From: Magicicada septendecula
Taxonomy: Eukaryota; Arthropoda; Insecta; Hemiptera; Cicadidae
DNA length: 64,000 nucleotides
Direction: 5' to 3'
NCBI GenBank assembly: GCA_034769895.1
Contig: CM068368.1
Coordinates: 336,683,076 to 336,747,075 of the forward strand
The notes below the pieces were generated by a model. It had not been told where the DNA came from, searched no databases, and saw nothing but the letters and a program-made list of their open reading frames with translations. This document shows positions 60,462-64,000 of the stretch, piece after piece (position 1 is the first letter of the stretch; each line of letters starts with the position of its first letter). A program made the translations under genes and the position numbers.

Positions 60462-60851
60462 GTAGCAACCACTACTAGAGGAGTGGATGCTCTAGAAAAG
60501 TTTATAATGGTCGTGGATGAATGTCAAGACCTAGAGAGGGACCTGAAGCGTGTAAATAATCAGCTGAGTAACTACTCTAGAGGCGATCATCAGGAACCAA
60601 CTTTCTACCCAACGAAAAGAAGAGACAGTGAACGCCCAAAAGAAAAAAGGTTTACTCCATATCCGGGTAACAAACCCCAAAATCGGCAGGAATTGGAAGA
60701 AAAGGGTAAAAGTAGGAGTGTTGAAAACCGACCATTTAAAGGGTTTAAGGTATGTAAAACAGCCATAACATCTACCGAGCCGCAACCGTCTACTAGTAAA
60801 ATGAATACGGGAAACGGGAAGCCACTGCAGGTAGAAAAGAAACAAAACTAA
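60462..60851 (+). pseudogene. gag: Unit 4 gag, C-terminal part
   Basis: Same translation as unit 3. The DLERDLKRVNNQL stretch is followed by a basic tail, with no CCHC knuckle. Confidence 0.75.
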
Positions 60852-61285
60852 ATCTACCATTACCTGCAGTGAAACAACCCACGAAAACAGGTAAAAAGAA
60901 AGTAACAAATAATATAAAACAAGTGAGCGATAGGGAGTTCTTATTAAAAGAAGAGCAGGAAGTGGGTAGAAGCCATTATCCTGAATGTCCGGAAATAATT
61001 TGTAAAATCAGTAATCTACTAGTACGAGCGCTAATAGACACCGGCAGTGAGGTAACCTGTGTCAGCTCAAAGTTTGTAGAAAATAATAGTCAGTTGCGTA
61101 ATTGTCCCAGACTACCCGTAAAAAATTGTAATGTACAGGGAGCCACTGGAGCCAAAATGCAAAAGATCACTGAACAAATTTATTTACCTATCAATATAAA
61201 TGGTACCCAAACCCAAATTGTAGCTCTTATAGTCCCGAAACTCGTTCATGATTGTATTATTGGGGTAGATACGTTACTTGAGTGA
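60836..61285 (+). pseudogene. Unit 4 pol, aspartic protease
   Basis: DTGS and IIGVDTL motifs, with the same TGA at 61283-61285. Confidence 0.8.
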
Positions 61286-62767
61286 AAGCCAGAAATAAAT
61301 TTCAAAAGAAATACCATCACGATGGAAATTGATACAAAGAAAATCAATGTAAACATTAAAGAATTTAAGCATTGGAAGTCGGTAAGTGTCATAAAAGGGT
61401 ATAAAGAGAAACCGCTAGTTGATGTTAGGAGTGACCAGCACTGTATTGATGATACTCCAGAAATCAACATCAGGATTGAATTGAACAACGAGCAACAGAA
61501 CCAAATTCAGCAACTCGTCTGTGAGTATAGGGATGTTTTCAGAACAGAGCCTGGAAGAGCTAAGTTCTATGAACATCAGTTAACACTTACTGAAAACGCA
61601 TCATTTGTGCAAAGGACTTATCCAATCCCTTTACACTATAGAGAAGAAGTGGAAAAAGAGGTCCAACAGATGTTAGCGAATGGTGTTATAGAGAGGGCAA
61701 GAAGTCCCTATATTAACCCTTTAGTAGTTGTCACCAAGCCGAACGGGAGTATCCGCTTATGCCTTGATGCCAGGAAATTAAATTCTTTATTAGTACCTGA
61801 TTACGAGTGCGCAAGGAGTGTGGAAGAATTGTTCCAAAAATGTAATGGAGTTAAGTACATGACCAAACTGGACTTAACATCAGGATTTTGGCAAATTCCA
61901 ATCCGCAAATGTGATCGACAGTATACGGGATTTTTGTATAAAAACAAGTGCTACCAATTTAAAGTGGTACCTTTTGGCCTGAGCACCAGCTTAACTCCAA
62001 TGGTAAGGTGTTTAGACAGTGCCTTAGGTAATGAGGTAGAGAAGTATACACTAGTGTTCGTAGATGATATTCTATGTGTGTCACAAACATTCGAGGAGCA
62101 CTTACAACATTTAAGAAATATTTTTGCAAAATTAAGATCAGCAAACATGACGCTGAATCTAAGGAAATCAGAGTTTGGTAACGAGGAAATTAAGTTTTTA
62201 GGTCACCGAATCTCAGTGGAAGGAATAACCACGGACCCAGAGAAGGTAAAAGCCATACAAGAATTTCCGACTCCAAAGAACTGCAAGCAGCTAAAGTCAT
62301 TTCTAGGTTTAGCTAACTACTATCAGAGGTTTACAAGTAAATACGCAGAAAGTACTGTTCCATTGTTGAAATTGTTAAACAAAGGGATTAAATGGAGGTG
62401 GACAAAGGACCACGATGAAGCGCTACAACAAGTGAAAAGTCTTTTTATAAAAACTGTTGTATTACATCATCCAAGGGTAGGAGAAAGATTTTATTTGCAA
62501 ACAGACGCCAGCAATATTGCTATAGGAGCACACTTGTATCGGATGGATGAGAAGGGCCAAAAAGCGGTATTAGGATTTGTAAGTCGCACACTTAAAGGGG
62601 CGGAATTAACCTATTTTACGACAGAAAAGGAGCTATTAGCGATAGTGCATAGCCTGTCAAAGTTTAGAAGTTATATTCTGGGTGCTAAACTTACTATAAT
62701 CACCGACAATAAGGCGTTAGTATTTTTATTAAAGTGTAAATTGCTAGGTGCTCGTCTGACTCGTTGA
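61286..62767 (+). pseudogene. Unit 4 pol, reverse transcriptase and RNase H (longest intact frame)
   Basis: The 481-codon frame from ATG 61322 is the best-preserved pol segment in the window. Residues: motif A Asp 184 (LDLTSGFWQ), motif B near 216-226 (VPFGLSTSLTP), FVDD at 246-249, KFLGH near 291-295, and RNase H Asp 395, Glu 437 and Asp 462. All catalytic residues expected in this stretch are present. The frame ends at the common one-base break, so the fourth RNase H Asp lies in the next frame. The translation start is uncertain because this was part of a Gag-Pol polyprotein. Confidence 0.9.
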
Positions 62768-63123
62768 TCTTGGCTATACAAGAGTACCAGTTTGAAATAC
62801 AGTATTGTAAAGCGGAAGACAACTTGGTAGCAGATGTACTCAGTAGACATCCACCATCAGAAAACAACATGGACACAGTAAACAGTAAAAGTAGTAGCAC
62901 TGATATTGGTATTTACGTGGTAAAGCATGTAACAAAACCTGAAGTAGTTAGACGACTGAAGGAAATAGGGACCTATCAACAACAAGACCCTAGGATTAGT
63001 GTAGCTTGGAGAAGTGCGGTTACCAACACCAAACCAGGATTTTCCATGTATGAAGGGAAACTATATAAGCTATGTTCCCATAGGTGGAAATTATTAAATT
63101 ATAGGAAAGTACCATGGGGATAG
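62767..63123 (+). pseudogene. Unit 4 RNase H tail and integrase stub
   Basis: Like unit 3, without the 71-bp insertion. Coding ends at TAG 63121-63123, and the following 413 bases to the next unit are non-coding. Confidence 0.75.
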
Positions 63124-63536
63124 TTTGAGGAAATATAGACAAAATATAGAGCAATAAAGAAACAATGGTTTGAGCCAATGAGGTATGTGAATTAAATGTC
63201 TTGGAAGCAATGTCAGTGTTAATAAGTAGTAGTTAAATAAATGTTAGTATTGTCGTTTTGATCATTGCCATCAATTAAATCAAACTTGTGATTAAAGCAT
63301 TAATGTTCAAATACATCTCTAATATGTGTATACCATGTTAGGTTTAGTAACATATTGTAATAATTAGTTATAAGGTAGAAGTAAGCAAAATGGTAATAGT
63401 GCAAAATGTGTGCGAGCAAAACCAACAGTGCAAGTTTTAAATTTTAAAGAAAGTGCGTAACTTTACAAGAAGAAAAAAAATTTAATGTATTTCTTAAATA
63501 ATCAATTTTTTTTATAACAAGTGGGGGTTTTTATAT

Positions 63537-64000
63537 ATTATAACGATTCATAAAGCCGACCCATCGGATCGTTATATGAAAGTGTCATACTGTGCGAGTA
63601 TAGCAGCGTAAGCAAGAGAGAGAGGGTATAATCGCAGCTATCTCTGTCTAACATCACCACTGGTACGAATGTTGCCGGCACAGACATGAATGTTTATTCA
63701 ATTATTTTTATTAGTTAAAACTGCAATATCTTCAAGACTAATAAATATACAGCAATTCTGAAACCTGCATAGTGTTCAGCAATTAAAGCTCTATAAGTAG
63801 CCAAAATATCAACAAATATAATTAACAGTTACAGAATTTATACAGAAGAAGAACGCCAAGAGAAATAACTAGAGAATTAGGCTAGGTACGAATTAGGTGT
63901 TTTCACACACTTGCAGAGAAAGACGTAAGCAATAATATTCTGTGTTCAGATCTGTGAAATCACGTTTGCAAATACCCATAATCAAACGATTTGCAAACAG
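63537..64000 (+). mobile_element. Unit 5 LTR region, cut by window end
   Basis: The first 464 bases of another unit. It carries the unit 4 variants (CTTGCAGAGAAAGACGTAAG), so the array continues beyond the window and its right edge is unknown. Confidence 0.9.

Larger units (their letters stand above)
26151..64000 (+). repeat. Tandem array of a composite Ty3/gypsy element (4 units plus a partial fifth)
   Basis: The sequence ATTATAACGATTCATAAAGC recurs at 26151, 36857, 46518, 56075 and 63537, each time opening a near-identical unit. Unit lengths are 10,706, 9,661, 9,557 and 7,462 bp; the fifth is cut by the window end. Units join head to tail with only one LTR region between successive pol stubs, as expected after LTR-mediated unequal exchange or insertion of a tandem or circular intermediate. 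Length differences are mostly explained by changes in a nested element inside gag plus 28-bp and 71-bp insertions in pol. Confidence 0.95.

Noticed and set aside
26151-64000. Array as a CRISPR-like or cellular gene tandem
   Set aside because: Units are far too long and contain retroelement protease, RT and RNase H; no short repeat-spacer pattern exists.

Overview
The window looks like AT-rich, transposon-dense DNA from an insect or other arthropod. The evidence is the mix of families: piggyBac, mariner, Tigger/pogo-like, hAT, a LINE tail, Penelope-like elements and Ty3/gypsy LTR elements. I see no host protein-coding gene, rRNA, tRNA or CRISPR array that I can support. Almost every recognisable coding stretch is a decayed transposon gene, and the species cannot be named from the sequence.

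Bases 1 to about 26,150 are a graveyard of unrelated insertions. In order: a possible mariner end (about 20); a CRE/YY1-like promoter candidate (about 1,258-1,310); a 1.36-kb near-perfect palindrome whose two arms each carry the GIY-YIG endonuclease end of a Penelope-like element (2,884-4,246); a mariner-like N-terminal relic on the minus strand (about 5,385-5,655); a piggyBac transposase relic with traces of all three catalytic aspartates (about 6,150-7,796); a Tigger/CENP-B-type HTH fragment (9,652-9,804); a complete hAT-type MITE with a perfect 8-bp target duplication (10,120-10,914); the 3' tail of a LINE (13,944-14,280); a dispersed inverted-repeat family (about 14,960-15,226, 15,695-15,780, 21,677-21,890, 22,965-23,015); a second piggyBac relic with terminal repeats (17,762-19,090); a MITE with terminal inverted repeats of about 110 bp (22,018-22,750); and the N-terminal part of a Penelope-like element split by a solo LTR (24,730-26,110).

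From 26,151 to the end, and beyond it, the window is one head-to-tail array of a defective Ty3/gypsy element. Four units are complete (26,151-36,856; 36,857-46,517; 46,518-56,074; 56,075-63,536) and a fifth begins at 63,537. Each unit has a long LTR/leader region holding an internal 0.4-kb duplication with two primer-binding-site-like motifs, a broken gag, an aspartic protease, reverse transcriptase/RNase H, and a stub ending where integrase should begin. Integrase core and envelope are absent from every unit.

Inside gag, at the identical base and with the same GTAG duplication, every unit carries a second, non-coding LTR element in reverse orientation. It is full length in unit 1, has one LTR shortened in units 2 and 3, and is a solo LTR in unit 4. 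The nested insertion and several inactivating lesions are shared, so the array grew by copying an already dead composite. Indels show adjacent units sharing alternate halves (1 and 2 share 3' halves, 2 and 3 share 5' halves, 3 and 4 share 3' halves), the signature of unequal exchange or gene conversion. This retroelement-derived, satellite-like array is the most unusual object in the window.
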